Shown here piece by piece: positions 14,662 through 21,547 of a stretch of 39,525 nucleotides of DNA. Numbering within the stretch: position 1 is the stretch's first letter; every line of letters starts with the position of its first letter. The stretch is from a virus. The DNA is taken from the IMG/VR virus record IMGVR_UViG_3300042560_001063, positions 1 to 39,525 of that record; one strand, given 5' to 3'. The notes under the pieces were generated by a model, which was not told the origin of the DNA, searched no databases, and saw only the letters and a program-made list of their open reading frames with translations. The translations under genes and the position numbers were made by a program.

Positions 14662-15410
14662 AGCAGCGCCTCCTGCTTTGGCTTAGGTGGTTCGTCCTTG
14701 AAAAGCCGGGGCTGGCGGTAAGCGTCGTCGATGCGCTTGCAAGCTATGTCGAAATACTTCGGCTCCAACTCAATCCCGATGAACTTCCGCCCTAGCTTGG
14801 CACAGGCAACACCTGTAGTGCCGGAACCCATGAAGGGGTCTAGGATGGTGCGCGGGCTTTCGAGTTGCTCTATCGACCACTGCATAATTTCGACGGGCTT
14901 CTGCGTCGGGTGCTGCGCGCCGTCAAGCATGAGGGCAACGCGGTTTAGTTCAAAGATGCGCAACGCCCCTTGACGGCTGGTCCAAGCGAGTTCGCCGTCT
15001 GACTGATTGATGCGTTGCCCCTTATCCCAGACAAGCCACTTCCCGGTCGGGGGGAACAGGTCTGCAAAGTAATTCCCGCCCCAAATGACGTGCTGTGCGC
15101 CCGCACTCAGTAAGGCGGCGAACGTTTCAGGCTCAGGGCGTGAGGCGTCCCAGCCCATGAAGTCGTAAGCCTTGCGCCCACCGTGCCCGCCTGTTGTCCG
15201 CTTCTGCCCGTCCTTGCCAATCCCATAAGGCGGGTCAGTAACCACAGCATCCACCTTCGGAAGCAAAGGAAGGATTTCCCGGCAGTCGCCCAAATACAGC
15301 GTGGCATCCCCCACCCGCTCACACCTGAACGAAGCGAGTTTTTCCCGCATGGCTTCTATCGCCACGTCGTATGACTTGCGGGAGTTTTCGGCGGGGTCGT
15401 AATCGGTCAT
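14658..15410 (-). CDS. DNA methyltransferase B, beta-class (250 aa)
   Basis: Motif IV TDPPYGIG lies near the N-terminus and motif I LDPFMGSGTTGVA near the C-terminus. The central part contains HVIWGGNYFADLFPP and QHPTQKPVEIM, as in D12/CcrM-like N6-adenine methyltransferases. It shares nearly identical termini with methyltransferase A but has a different middle. It starts at 15410 with AGGTGACGG upstream, just after an intrinsic terminator. Probably protects phage DNA against host restriction. Confidence 0.88.
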   Translation of the reverse strand: MTDYDPAENSRKSYDVAIEAMREKLASFRCERVGDATLYLGDCREILPLLPKVDAVVTDPPYGIGKDGQKRTTGGHGGRKAYDFMGWDASRPEPETFAALLSAGAQHVIWGGNYFADLFPPTGKWLVWDKGQRINQSDGELAWTSRQGALRIFELNRVALMLDGAQHPTQKPVEIMQWSIEQLESPRTILDPFMGSGTTGVACAKLGRKFIGIELEPKYFDIACKRIDDAYRQPRLFKDEPPKPKQEALL

Positions 15411-15421
15411 CCGTCACCTGA

Positions 15422-15449
15422 GAAAAGGGGGTGAGCCGAAGCCCACCCC
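15422..15449 (-). terminator. Intrinsic terminator upstream of methyltransferase B
   Basis: On the minus strand GGGGTG-x-GC closes on GC-x-CACCCC around a TTCG loop, followed by CCTTTTCT. The stem is strong and the U-tract short. It sits between 15494 and 15410 in the middle of the leftward operon, so downstream replication and late genes need read-through or another promoter. Confidence 0.7.
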
Positions 15450-15493
15450 AGTTGACCCCGCGACAAGGGGAGGTTAGCCGCGAGGCAGTGCCT

Positions 15494-15784
15494 CTACATT
15501 CCAGCCTTCTTGGCGATCTGTGCCGCCTTCAGGTCGATCGGGGCTTCTGTCGGCAGCGGCTCACGAATGGCCGGGGCCGGAGCGCGTGGGATCACATTCC
15601 TGACCTTCGCAATGCACATGCGGTGATAGGCCAGGATGTCATCAATGATGCGCTCCCTGACCGAGTGATCGCCCATCCCCGACAGTGGGTTGTTTTCGTG
15701 AAGGGCAAAGATTGCCTCCACTTCGTGCTTGCTGAAGTCTGCTGTTTCCGCGCGCTTGCGGAACATGTCATTCCACTTGACCAT
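15494..15784 (-). CDS. Hypothetical protein (96 aa)
   Basis: Overlaps the DnaA-like gene by 17 bases. The N-terminal two thirds are helical and charged (KHEVEAIFALHENN, then ERIIDDILAYHRMCIAKV), followed by a Pro/Ala-rich linker and a short C-terminal helix. It lies just before an intrinsic terminator in the early leftward operon, the place where an antitermination or replication accessory factor could be. No family is recognised and no function is assigned. Confidence 0.55.
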   Translation of the reverse strand: MVKWNDMFRKRAETADFSKHEVEAIFALHENNPLSGMGDHSVRERIIDDILAYHRMCIAKVRNVIPRAPAPAIREPLPTEAPIDLKAAQIAKKAGM

Positions 15785-16226
15785 TGGTAGCCTCTCCTTC
15801 TGTTGGTGTGTTCCCCACCGCTTTCCGCTGCATCAAGGCAGCGAATTTCCTGTATTCCGCGATCCGGCCAGACCTCGGCTGAACGCCGCGCATCATCAGC
15901 GCATGGACGATTGACGAGTGGTCGCGGTTGAAGATCTTGCCGATGCGCGGGAAGCTCATGTCCGGGTAAGCAGCCGCGACAGACGCGATGGCATCGAAGC
16001 GTGCGCGGCACACGTCACGAGGACGGGCGCGGCTCATGATGGCTTCGTAGGTGACGCCGTTGTCCTGTGCGGCTTTGGCGATGAGCGACTTGATGTGCGT
16101 GCGCTTAGTCTGCGCGGGTTCCGTCGCGTATGGTTCGCAACGGTCGTTGGCACCACCTGCCCCGGCTATCACAGTATCAACGCTAACCGCTTCATTCACA
16201 TTGATGTTGTCAGTGTACGCTTTCAT
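15768..16226 (-). CDS. DnaA domain IV-like DNA-binding protein (152 aa)
   Basis: Residues 67-109 carry the DnaA C-terminal signature: ARPRDVCRARFDAI, SFPRIGKIFNRDH and HSSIVHAL, the DnaA-box recognition helix-turn-helix. The ATPase domains of DnaA are absent; only the duplex-binding domain is present, after ~60 residues of unrelated sequence. The protein may bind DnaA boxes or act as a regulator of phage or host origins (inference). The ATG at 16226 has AGGGGA upstream. Second gene of the leftward operon. Confidence 0.82.
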   Translation of the reverse strand: MKAYTDNINVNEAVSVDTVIAGAGGANDRCEPYATEPAQTKRTHIKSLIAKAAQDNGVTYEAIMSRARPRDVCRARFDAIASVAAAYPDMSFPRIGKIFNRDHSSIVHALMMRGVQPRSGRIAEYRKFAALMQRKAVGNTPTEGEATNGQVE

Positions 16227-16234
16227 ATGTTCCC

Positions 16235-16465
16235 CTAACTTGCTGCTAATTGCTGAGATGCAGCAGACCGCGACCGCCAGCGAAACGCCCAGTCATCCGC
16301 CGTCACGGCATCTTTCGTTGCCAAGCGGATGCGCTCGATGGTGTCCCAGTCAGGGAATGTTTTCCCATTCACCAGCCGGTTGACTGAGGACGGAAGAATG
16401 CCGATTGCCCGAGCCAAAGCTGACTGGGACGTGTTGGTTTCTAAGAGCCATTGGTCTAACTGCAT
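16235..16465 (-). CDS. Cro-like HTH protein (76 aa)
   Basis: A small XRE-type helix-turn-helix: TSQSALARAIGILPSSVNRLVNG, followed by a dimerisation-type tail. It is the first gene of the leftward operon. The ATG at 16465 lies only seven bases after the -10 element of the leftward promoter, so the mRNA is probably leaderless or nearly so. An upstream start at 16501 would lie inside the promoter and is rejected. By analogy with Cro it should bind the duplicated operators and set lytic gene levels. Confidence 0.78.
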   Translation of the reverse strand: MQLDQWLLETNTSQSALARAIGILPSSVNRLVNGKTFPDWDTIERIRLATKDAVTADDWAFRWRSRSAASQQLAAS

Positions 16466-16471
16466 GAGGCC

Positions 16472-16507
16472 GAATATGTCTGTGACGCATATGGCTGTCA
16501 AGCAATG
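16472..16507 (-). promoter_or_regulatory. Leftward early promoter/operator module
   Basis: On the minus strand TTGACA, a 17-base spacer and CATATT make a good sigma70-type promoter. The 36 bases match the module at 16913-16948 in 30 positions, in inverted orientation. The shared GCATAT/CATATG half-sites within and next to the promoter look like binding sites for the Cro-like or repressor protein. Confidence 0.75.
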
Positions 16508-16540
16508 ATTTATGGGGCGGGCTTATGGCATCCTCGGCCC

Positions 16541-16858
16541 ATGTCAGAGAAGAAGCGCACCCTCAAACGCACCTTTATCCGCGAATGGCGGGAATATAAG
16601 GGGCTGACCCAAGTCCAACTCGCCAACCGCCTGGAGGGGGTCGTCGGGCAATCCACCCTCTCCCGGCTTGAGCGCGGCGATTACGCCTACACCCAGCCAA
16701 CCCTTGAGGCTATTGCTGAAGCCCTTGGGTGCGAACCTGCTGACCTGATTGGGCGCTTGCCGGGTGCGCCGCACGAACTGACACTGCTGGTTAACAAGCT
16801 GTCGCCAGAAGCCCGCAAGAAAGCCATCGACATCATCAAGGTAATGGTCGCCGCCTAG
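16541..16858 (+). CDS. Repressor-like XRE HTH protein (105 aa)
   Basis: A helix-turn-helix lies in residues ~12-55 (YKGLTQVQLANRLEG, STLSRLERGDYAYTQPTLEAIAEALG), followed by a short helical tail. There is no S24/LexA-type protease domain, so it is too short to be a RecA-cleaved CI. It lies between the two inverted promoter modules, with its own transcription running towards the rightward one. The ATG at 16541 has no clear Shine-Dalgarno sequence and may be leaderless. The most likely role is maintenance of lysogeny by binding both operators; repressor versus activator cannot be settled from sequence. Confidence 0.75.
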   Translation: MSEKKRTLKRTFIREWREYKGLTQVQLANRLEGVVGQSTLSRLERGDYAYTQPTLEAIAEALGCEPADLIGRLPGAPHELTLLVNKLSPEARKKAIDIIKVMVAA

Positions 16859-16912
16859 CTGCGACAACTTGGCGCACTAAAATGTGCATCAAGCATATCG
16901 TTTTGCCTTGCC

Positions 16913-16948
16913 CATTGCTTGACGCGCATATGTGTGACAGGCATATTC
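16913..16948 (+). promoter_or_regulatory. Rightward early promoter/operator module
   Basis: TTGACG at 16919, a 17-base spacer and CATATT form a promoter for the early rightward operon, followed by a leader of about 20 bases with GGGAGG before the ATG at 16974. It matches the leftward module in 30 of 36 bases, with CATTGCTTGAC, CATATG, ACAG and CATATTC conserved. Confidence 0.75.
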
Positions 16949-16973
16949 TCCTCCATACAAGGGAGGAACTGAC

Positions 16974-17156
16974 ATGACCTACGCAGTCGAGATTACGAAA
17001 GACGCCGACACCCGCTTCTTCGGGTTCAACACAGAAGACCGTGCAGACCGCTTCGCCGCCAAGATGGTGAAGGAAGGCTTTTCAGTGACGCGCTCAACCC
17101 GCGACACAGCCGATGTCCTGCGCTCCATGTTCCCAAGCAAGTTTGCGGGAGGCTGA
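16974..17156 (+). CDS. Small early protein (60 aa)
   Basis: First gene of the rightward operon, with a perfect GGGAGG Shine-Dalgarno sequence. Small alpha/beta protein (YAVEITKDADTRFFGFNTEDRADRFAAKMV). No family is recognised. As the first product after induction, it could be a host-takeover or anti-defence protein (inference from position only). Confidence 0.65.
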   Translation: MTYAVEITKDADTRFFGFNTEDRADRFAAKMVKEGFSVTRSTRDTADVLRSMFPSKFAGG

Positions 17157-17157
17157 C

Positions 17158-17331
17158 ATGACCCCATTCAACGTATCAGCCGTAGCGGTGGCTTCAGCCA
17201 TCGTCTTTGGCTGCATGATCGTCTCGTTCAACTTGGGACGATACGACGCCGCCGTGAAGATCCGCTCAGCTTGTGATGTCGAGACGCGGCATCACCTCAA
17301 GGCTGGCTACTACGTCGAGGTGTCGCGATGA
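17158..17331 (+). CDS. Small membrane protein (57 aa)
   Basis: The N-terminal ~25 residues are hydrophobic (VSAVAVASAIVFGCMIVSF), predicting a single membrane helix with a short basic cytoplasmic or periplasmic tail. The ATG follows the previous TGA after one base and the end overlaps the next gene as ATGA, supporting translation. Function unknown. Confidence 0.6.
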   Translation: MTPFNVSAVAVASAIVFGCMIVSFNLGRYDAAVKIRSACDVETRHHLKAGYYVEVSR

Positions 17332-17546
17332 CCTACGACAGCGCAACCGTCGAGAACGACCCGTTCCTGATTGACATACGGGAACAGCTTATCGGTCTGG
17401 AGGCTTTGAAGGACGCCACATACATCGTGGCCGACAAAGACCCCAACAATGTTAAGGCGCGCATTGCTTACGATGCCGCCCTGATGCGCTGGGCGCACGC
17501 CAAGTGCGCTTACGAGCGCGCGCTTAAAGCGGTGATCGGGCTATGA
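17328..17546 (+). CDS. Small helical protein (72 aa)
   Basis: Both ends overlap neighbouring genes as ATGA. Mostly alpha-helical (IREQLIGLEALKDATYIVADKD, ARIAYDAALMRWAHAKCAYERAL). No family is recognised; part of the early rightward operon by arrangement. Confidence 0.6.
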   Translation: MTYDSATVENDPFLIDIREQLIGLEALKDATYIVADKDPNNVKARIAYDAALMRWAHAKCAYERALKAVIGL

Positions 17547-17770
17547 GCAAGATCAACGACACGCCCTATGGCGACCCGGAGGCCGACCCTGTTGACCTCT
17601 GGGGGCCGAAGCCACGCCACACGATGCGGGACATGGTGCGCTACTTCGAAGCCCGGCGTGAGCCGACGCAGTGCCACCTATCGACCTGCTGGTGCGGGCA
17701 TTTCAAGCCTGACTGGCTTGACCTCTGCTTCACGTGCAGCCCGATGGAGAAGCCACGATGGGTGAAGTGA
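17543..17770 (+). CDS. Cysteine-rich small protein (75 aa)
   Basis: The ATG overlaps the previous stop as ATGA. The C-terminal third carries C-x4-C-x-C ... C-x2-C (CHLSTCWCG and LCFTC), a likely zinc ribbon. The N-terminal half is acidic and proline-containing. Function unknown. Confidence 0.6.
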   Translation: MSKINDTPYGDPEADPVDLWGPKPRHTMRDMVRYFEARREPTQCHLSTCWCGHFKPDWLDLCFTCSPMEKPRWVK

Positions 17771-17973
17771 AACAATTCCCATCAAGCCCGCGCATGTCCC
17801 TTTTCTTGGCAGAGGAACAGGCCAAGTCCGACATCCGCCAAGAACTGGGCGCATGTGTTGGGCTGCTTCACGGCAACCCCACAAACGCAGACCTGTTTGA
17901 GATCATGGCGCGCATGAAGGCGGCGTCGTTCTTGGTGGATGCGATGATCGGCATTCGGGAGGCGTGCAAGTGA
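17758..17973 (+). CDS. Small helical protein (71 aa)
   Basis: The ATG at 17758 has GGAGAA upstream and overlaps the preceding gene's end by 13 bases. It is mainly helical, with a C-terminal amphipathic segment (LFEIMARMKAASFLVDAMIGIREA). An upstream in-frame start lies inside the previous gene and is less likely. Not recognised. Confidence 0.55.
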   Translation: MGEVKQFPSSPRMSLFLAEEQAKSDIRQELGACVGLLHGNPTNADLFEIMARMKAASFLVDAMIGIREACK

Positions 17974-18374
17974 AGCGACCCACTATACCGCACCGCGTTA
18001 TGGTCAACGTCGCCATCAGTCAGGGAGAGCGCGGGGAAGTCCGCTGCCCGATCTGCCACACAGGGCTGGCGGCAATGGATGACCGCATTCTTGAACACAT
18101 GGTCCCGCATGAACTGGGCGGCTCAAGCGACGAAACAAACTTGCGCTGGGTTCACAAGGAATGCGCCGCAAAGAAAACCAACGGCAACAAGGCCACGGTA
18201 GCAGGTGGCGACATTCACAAAATAGCAAAGGCCAAGCGGCTGCAGCGCGCCCATGAAGCGCATGAGGCAGTGGTGCTTGGCGCGGCTGAGAAGCCCCCAG
18301 GCACGATCAAGAGCCGGGGCTTCGACAAGACGCTTCGCAAACGCATGAACGGACAAGTGGAGAAAAGATCATGA
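17970..18374 (+). CDS. HNH endonuclease-like protein (134 aa)
   Basis: The core VRCPICHTGL (C-x2-C), LEHMVPHELGGSSDETNLRWVHKECAAKK carries the His-Asn-His arrangement and a further Cys for the zinc knuckle. The tail is basic. The GTG at 17970 overlaps the previous stop as GTGA and has GGGAGG upstream. It lies directly before the ERF annealing gene, so a recombination-associated nuclease is plausible. Confidence 0.8.
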   Translation: MKRPTIPHRVMVNVAISQGERGEVRCPICHTGLAAMDDRILEHMVPHELGGSSDETNLRWVHKECAAKKTNGNKATVAGGDIHKIAKAKRLQRAHEAHEAVVLGAAEKPPGTIKSRGFDKTLRKRMNGQVEKRS

Positions 18375-19012
18375 GACAGTCAGAGCAAGTAAACGAGATC
18401 GCCGCCGCCCTTGCGGTCGCACAGGGCAAGATCAAAAGCGCCCTGAAGGGCAACGTGAACCCGCACTTCAAGAGCAAGTACGCGGACTTGGCGGCAGTCA
18501 AGGAAGCCTGCGGGGACGCATTGTCAGCGAACGGCATTGCAGTCGTTCAGGCGCATGGGTTCGAAGGCGAGCGGTTCATCCTCACAACCCGGCTCATTCA
18601 CAAGTCGGGCCAGTGGCTCGAAAGCCAGTACCTTATCAAGCCGGTCAAAGACGATCCGCAGGGCTACGCCTCGGCCACGACTTACGCGCGGAGAATAAGC
18701 CTCTCAAGCATGGTGGGCGTGGTCGCCGACGAGGACGACGATGGAAACGCAGCCAGCCAGCGCGGGAATTACGAGCCGCCAGCAAAGCCCGCACCACGCG
18801 AGGACGCCACGCTGGCAAAGGCCAAGTCGTTTGTTGATGACGCTATTGCCGCCATCGGCACGCTCACGGACGCCACTTCGCTGAATGCCTGGGTGGAAGC
18901 CAACAAGACGAAGCTGGAGCGCCTTCGCGATGTCTATGACGAAGGCTCGCGCCAAGTGTCGGGGGCTATCCTTGAGACGCGCAAGGCGCTGATGCGGGGC
19001 GCAGCTGAATGA
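18371..19012 (+). CDS. ERF-family single-strand annealing protein (213 aa)
   Basis: Typical ERF N-terminal domain: IAAALAVAQGKIKSALKG, NPHFKSKYADLAAVKEA, then GYASATTYARRISLSSMVGVVADEDDDGN near residue 120, the most conserved segment of the family. The C-terminal part is a variable helical domain. ERF forms rings on ssDNA and pairs complementary strands, supporting recombination and circularisation of headful-packaged DNA. ATGA overlap with the HNH gene. Confidence 0.9.
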   Translation: MRQSEQVNEIAAALAVAQGKIKSALKGNVNPHFKSKYADLAAVKEACGDALSANGIAVVQAHGFEGERFILTTRLIHKSGQWLESQYLIKPVKDDPQGYASATTYARRISLSSMVGVVADEDDDGNAASQRGNYEPPAKPAPREDATLAKAKSFVDDAIAAIGTLTDATSLNAWVEANKTKLERLRDVYDEGSRQVSGAILETRKALMRGAAE

Positions 19013-19344
19013 GCAACCGCCGCCCCCAGTCTGAGGTTTATCAGGAGGCTTACGAGCGTTTCATTGCGCTCGATGCCACGGCCAGGATGCTGGAAGAAAC
19101 CAAGTCCATATTTTTCAACCAGCTTTGCACAGACATGGCGGGAGACATCCCCGGCATATCAGTAGCGAAGGTAGAGCAGAAGGTTCGGGCCTCAGATCGC
19201 TACGAACAGTTTGTCCGCAAGATGGTCGACAGTAGGACTGAGGCGAACAAGGCAAAGGTGGCGGTAGAGGTGGCCCGCATGAAGTTCTGGGAGAGTTCTC
19301 AAGACAGAGCCGATGAGCGGTTCACAGCGAGGATCGCGACATGA
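19009..19344 (+). CDS. Hypothetical partner of ERF (111 aa)
   Basis: ATGA overlaps at both ends. Highly helical and charged (ATARMLEETKSIFFNQLC, SRTEANKAKVAVEVARMKFWESS), typical of small helical-bundle or coiled-coil proteins. No family is recognised. Directly after the annealing gene, so an accessory recombination role is possible. Confidence 0.6.
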   Translation: MSNRRPQSEVYQEAYERFIALDATARMLEETKSIFFNQLCTDMAGDIPGISVAKVEQKVRASDRYEQFVRKMVDSRTEANKAKVAVEVARMKFWESSQDRADERFTARIAT

Positions 19345-19544
19345 CCATCGTACTGACACTCTACCTAGCCGGAATGCCTTTGGCCCTTGTGACGCTCATC
19401 TGGGCGCTCTGGGATGTCCCGCATGAAGACAAGGTCGAGATGATGTCTCTGGCTGGCTTTGCGGCGGCAGTTGTCACGGTCGTGCTGTGGCCGGTGCTTT
19501 TCGTTTGGTATTTGTATCAGGTTTTGAATGAGGGCAGCGAATGA
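19341..19544 (+). CDS. Small two-helix membrane protein (67 aa)
   Basis: Two hydrophobic segments (TLYLAGMPLALVTLIWALW and GFAAAVVTVVLWPVLFVWYLY) separated by a charged loop predict two membrane helices. ATGA overlaps at both ends. Function unknown; superinfection exclusion is one possibility, without direct evidence. Confidence 0.65.
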   Translation: MTIVLTLYLAGMPLALVTLIWALWDVPHEDKVEMMSLAGFAAAVVTVVLWPVLFVWYLYQVLNEGSE

Positions 19545-19774
19545 GCAGTGACATCGTGAAGGGTATGGCAGCGCATTACGAGAACCTTGCCATGCCTATC
19601 GGCAGCAGGCTTTCTGTCGTGGAAAGCGAGGAAGCAATGCGCGCCGCGCTGCTGTGGCTTGCGGACAATGTCAGCGATGAGATGGCGAAAGCCGTGTGCG
19701 ACGAAGGGGCAGACGAATACTGGAGAGAGCGCATCAGTGCAGCCATTCGCGCTGCGGCAGGGGGTGGGGGCTAA
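19541..19774 (+). CDS. Hypothetical protein (77 aa)
   Basis: ATGA overlap at the start and TAATG overlap with the C5-methyltransferase-like gene. Acidic and helical (SEEAMRAALLWLADNVSDEMA) with a glycine-rich C-terminus. Not recognised. Confidence 0.55.
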   Translation: MSSDIVKGMAAHYENLAMPIGSRLSVVESEEAMRAALLWLADNVSDEMAKAVCDEGADEYWRERISAAIRAAAGGGG

Positions 19775-20346
19775 TGCGCTGCTTAATTGCCTGTGAATTT
19801 TCGGGCGTTGTCCGTCGCGCCTTCCGCGCCAGGGGGCATGACGCTTGGAGTTGTGACCTTCTTCCGGCTGAAGATGACAGCCCGCATCACATGCAGCTTG
19901 ATGTTCGAAATTGGTTTGAGGACGATTGGGATTTGATGATCGCTCATCCCCCCTGCACACATCTGGCGGTATCGGGGGCGCGTCATTTCAAATACAAGGC
20001 GCAGGAACAGGCGTATGCTTTGGAATTTGTGCGCAACCTTCTTGACGCCCCCATCCCACGCATTGCCCTTGAGAACCCTATCAGCGTCATCAGCAGCCGG
20101 ATCCGCAAGCCTGACCAGATCATCCAACCTTGGCAATTCGGGCACGGGGAGACGAAGGCAACTTGCCTCTGGCTCAAGAACCTGCCGAAGCTGGCCCCCA
20201 CCAACATCGTGGAAGGCCGCGAAGCCCGCGTGCATCGCATGCCGCCAGGGCCTAACCGATGGAAAGAGCGGTCGAGGACGTTCGAGGGAATTGCAGAGGC
20301 AATGGCAGACCAATGGGGCAGTCTTGACCAAGCGGAGGCCGCATGA
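19774..20346 (+). CDS. C5 cytosine methyltransferase-like protein (190 aa)
   Basis: Starts with LIACEFSGVVRRAFRARGHDAWSCDL, a motif I-like AdoMet loop with S-C-D in the motif II position. It then has AHPPCTHLAVSG (motif IV with the Pro-Cys dipeptide) and ALENP (motif VI). The remainder is much shorter than in full C5 methyltransferases, lacking a clear target-recognition domain. Phages often carry this short form. It may methylate cytosine with relaxed specificity or be inactive. The ATG at 19774 overlaps the previous stop (TAATG). Confidence 0.78.
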   Translation: MRCLIACEFSGVVRRAFRARGHDAWSCDLLPAEDDSPHHMQLDVRNWFEDDWDLMIAHPPCTHLAVSGARHFKYKAQEQAYALEFVRNLLDAPIPRIALENPISVISSRIRKPDQIIQPWQFGHGETKATCLWLKNLPKLAPTNIVEGREARVHRMPPGPNRWKERSRTFEGIAEAMADQWGSLDQAEAA

Positions 20347-20519
20347 CTGACCGCCGCGCGCCATCCTACAGCCAAGCCGAAGTTCAACGCGCCATGCGGG
20401 CCGCGAAGAAGGAAGGCTTTCAGGTTGTGGAACTGACCCCTACCCCTCATGGGCTAAAGATCGTGGCGCGGGTTACTGATAATGAAACCCACGAAGAGGA
20501 CAACGGGAAGCTGGATTGA
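20343..20519 (+). CDS. Small protein upstream of integrase (58 aa)
   Basis: ATGA overlap with the preceding gene and TGATG overlap with integrase, so it is certainly in the operon. It has a helix (SQAEVQRAMRAAKKEG) followed by strands (FQVVELTPTPHGLKIVARV). Small proteins of this kind often sit directly before integrases in this type of phage. An excisionase or recombination-directionality role is possible, but there is no direct motif. Confidence 0.65.
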   Translation: MTDRRAPSYSQAEVQRAMRAAKKEGFQVVELTPTPHGLKIVARVTDNETHEEDNGKLD

Positions 20520-21547
20520 TGCCGCGCAGGACATTCAAGAATGTGTCCAAGTTCACGGACGCCTATGGGAAGGTGCGCTGGAGGTATCGGCGCAGGCATT
20601 GCAAGGCGGTCTATCTGACGGGGGAATACGGCTCACCTGAGTTCGTCAGGGCCTATGAAGCGGCGGTAAGCGGCAAGCCCCAGCATGACAGCCAGAAGCT
20701 GCTGAAGGGCACCATAGGCGCATTGGTGGCGGGCTACCTTGCCAGTTCAGACTTCAGGATACTGGCCGACAATACAAAGCGGACTTACCGCTACCACTTG
20801 GAGCGGTTCAGGAGGGCGAACGGCGACAAGGGAATTTCCCAGATAACGCCCAAGAGCCTGCGGGAGAAGATCGACACCTACGCGGACAAGCCCGCCACGG
20901 CCAATATCTTCCGCAAGGTGATGCGCGCCCTGTGTCGCTTCGGGGTGGATCGGAACTACATGCAGACGGACCCGACTGTAGGTGTCAGGCGGCTGCGGGA
21001 CCGGACGGATGGAATTGCCACATGGACCGATGCGGAGGTTGCGGCATTTGAAAAGCGCCACCCGGTCGGGACCAAGGCTAACCTTGCCTTGAGGCTGCTG
21101 CTGTACACGGCACAGAGGCGTTCAGACGTGGTGAGGTTCGGCAGGCAGCACGAGCGGGGCGGGTCGTTTCACGTCAGGCAGCAAAAGACGGGGTCATGGC
21201 TAGTCCTGCCCATTGTGCCGGAACTGCGGGAAGCCTTGGACAAGACGCCTATCGGGAACATGACCTATCTGGTCACGGACTTCGGCCAGCCGTTCAGTCA
21301 AGCAGGGTTTGGGAACTGGTTCCGCGCGAGGTGCAATGAGGCGGGGCTTCGGAGGGTAAGCGCACACGGGCTTCGGAAAGCTGCGGCGCGGCGCATGGCA
21401 GAGGCGGGAAAGAGCGTTCACGAAATCATGGCGATAACGGGCCATAGGTCGCTTGGGGAGGTTGAGCGGTATACACGCGCGGCCAGCCAGGAACGCCTCG
21501 CAAAGACTGCGGCCACGGGCCTGAAGGGCGAACGGGAGCGTGGCTAA
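20519..21547 (+). CDS. int: Tyrosine site-specific integrase (342 aa)
   Basis: Catalyses attP x attB integration and, with an excisionase, excision. An N-terminal SAM-like core-binding domain spans roughly 60-165 (NTKRTYRYHLERFRRANG). The catalytic domain has Arg at 200/201 (YTAQRRSDVV), Lys223 (QQKTG), H283-G-L-R286, H309 (TGHRS) and Tyr318 (VERYTR). The ATG at 20519 overlaps the previous stop (TGATG). It is the last gene before a ~270-base noncoding segment that likely holds attP. Confidence 0.93.
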   Translation: MPRRTFKNVSKFTDAYGKVRWRYRRRHCKAVYLTGEYGSPEFVRAYEAAVSGKPQHDSQKLLKGTIGALVAGYLASSDFRILADNTKRTYRYHLERFRRANGDKGISQITPKSLREKIDTYADKPATANIFRKVMRALCRFGVDRNYMQTDPTVGVRRLRDRTDGIATWTDAEVAAFEKRHPVGTKANLALRLLLYTAQRRSDVVRFGRQHERGGSFHVRQQKTGSWLVLPIVPELREALDKTPIGNMTYLVTDFGQPFSQAGFGNWFRARCNEAGLRRVSAHGLRKAAARRMAEAGKSVHEIMAITGHRSLGEVERYTRAASQERLAKTAATGLKGERERG

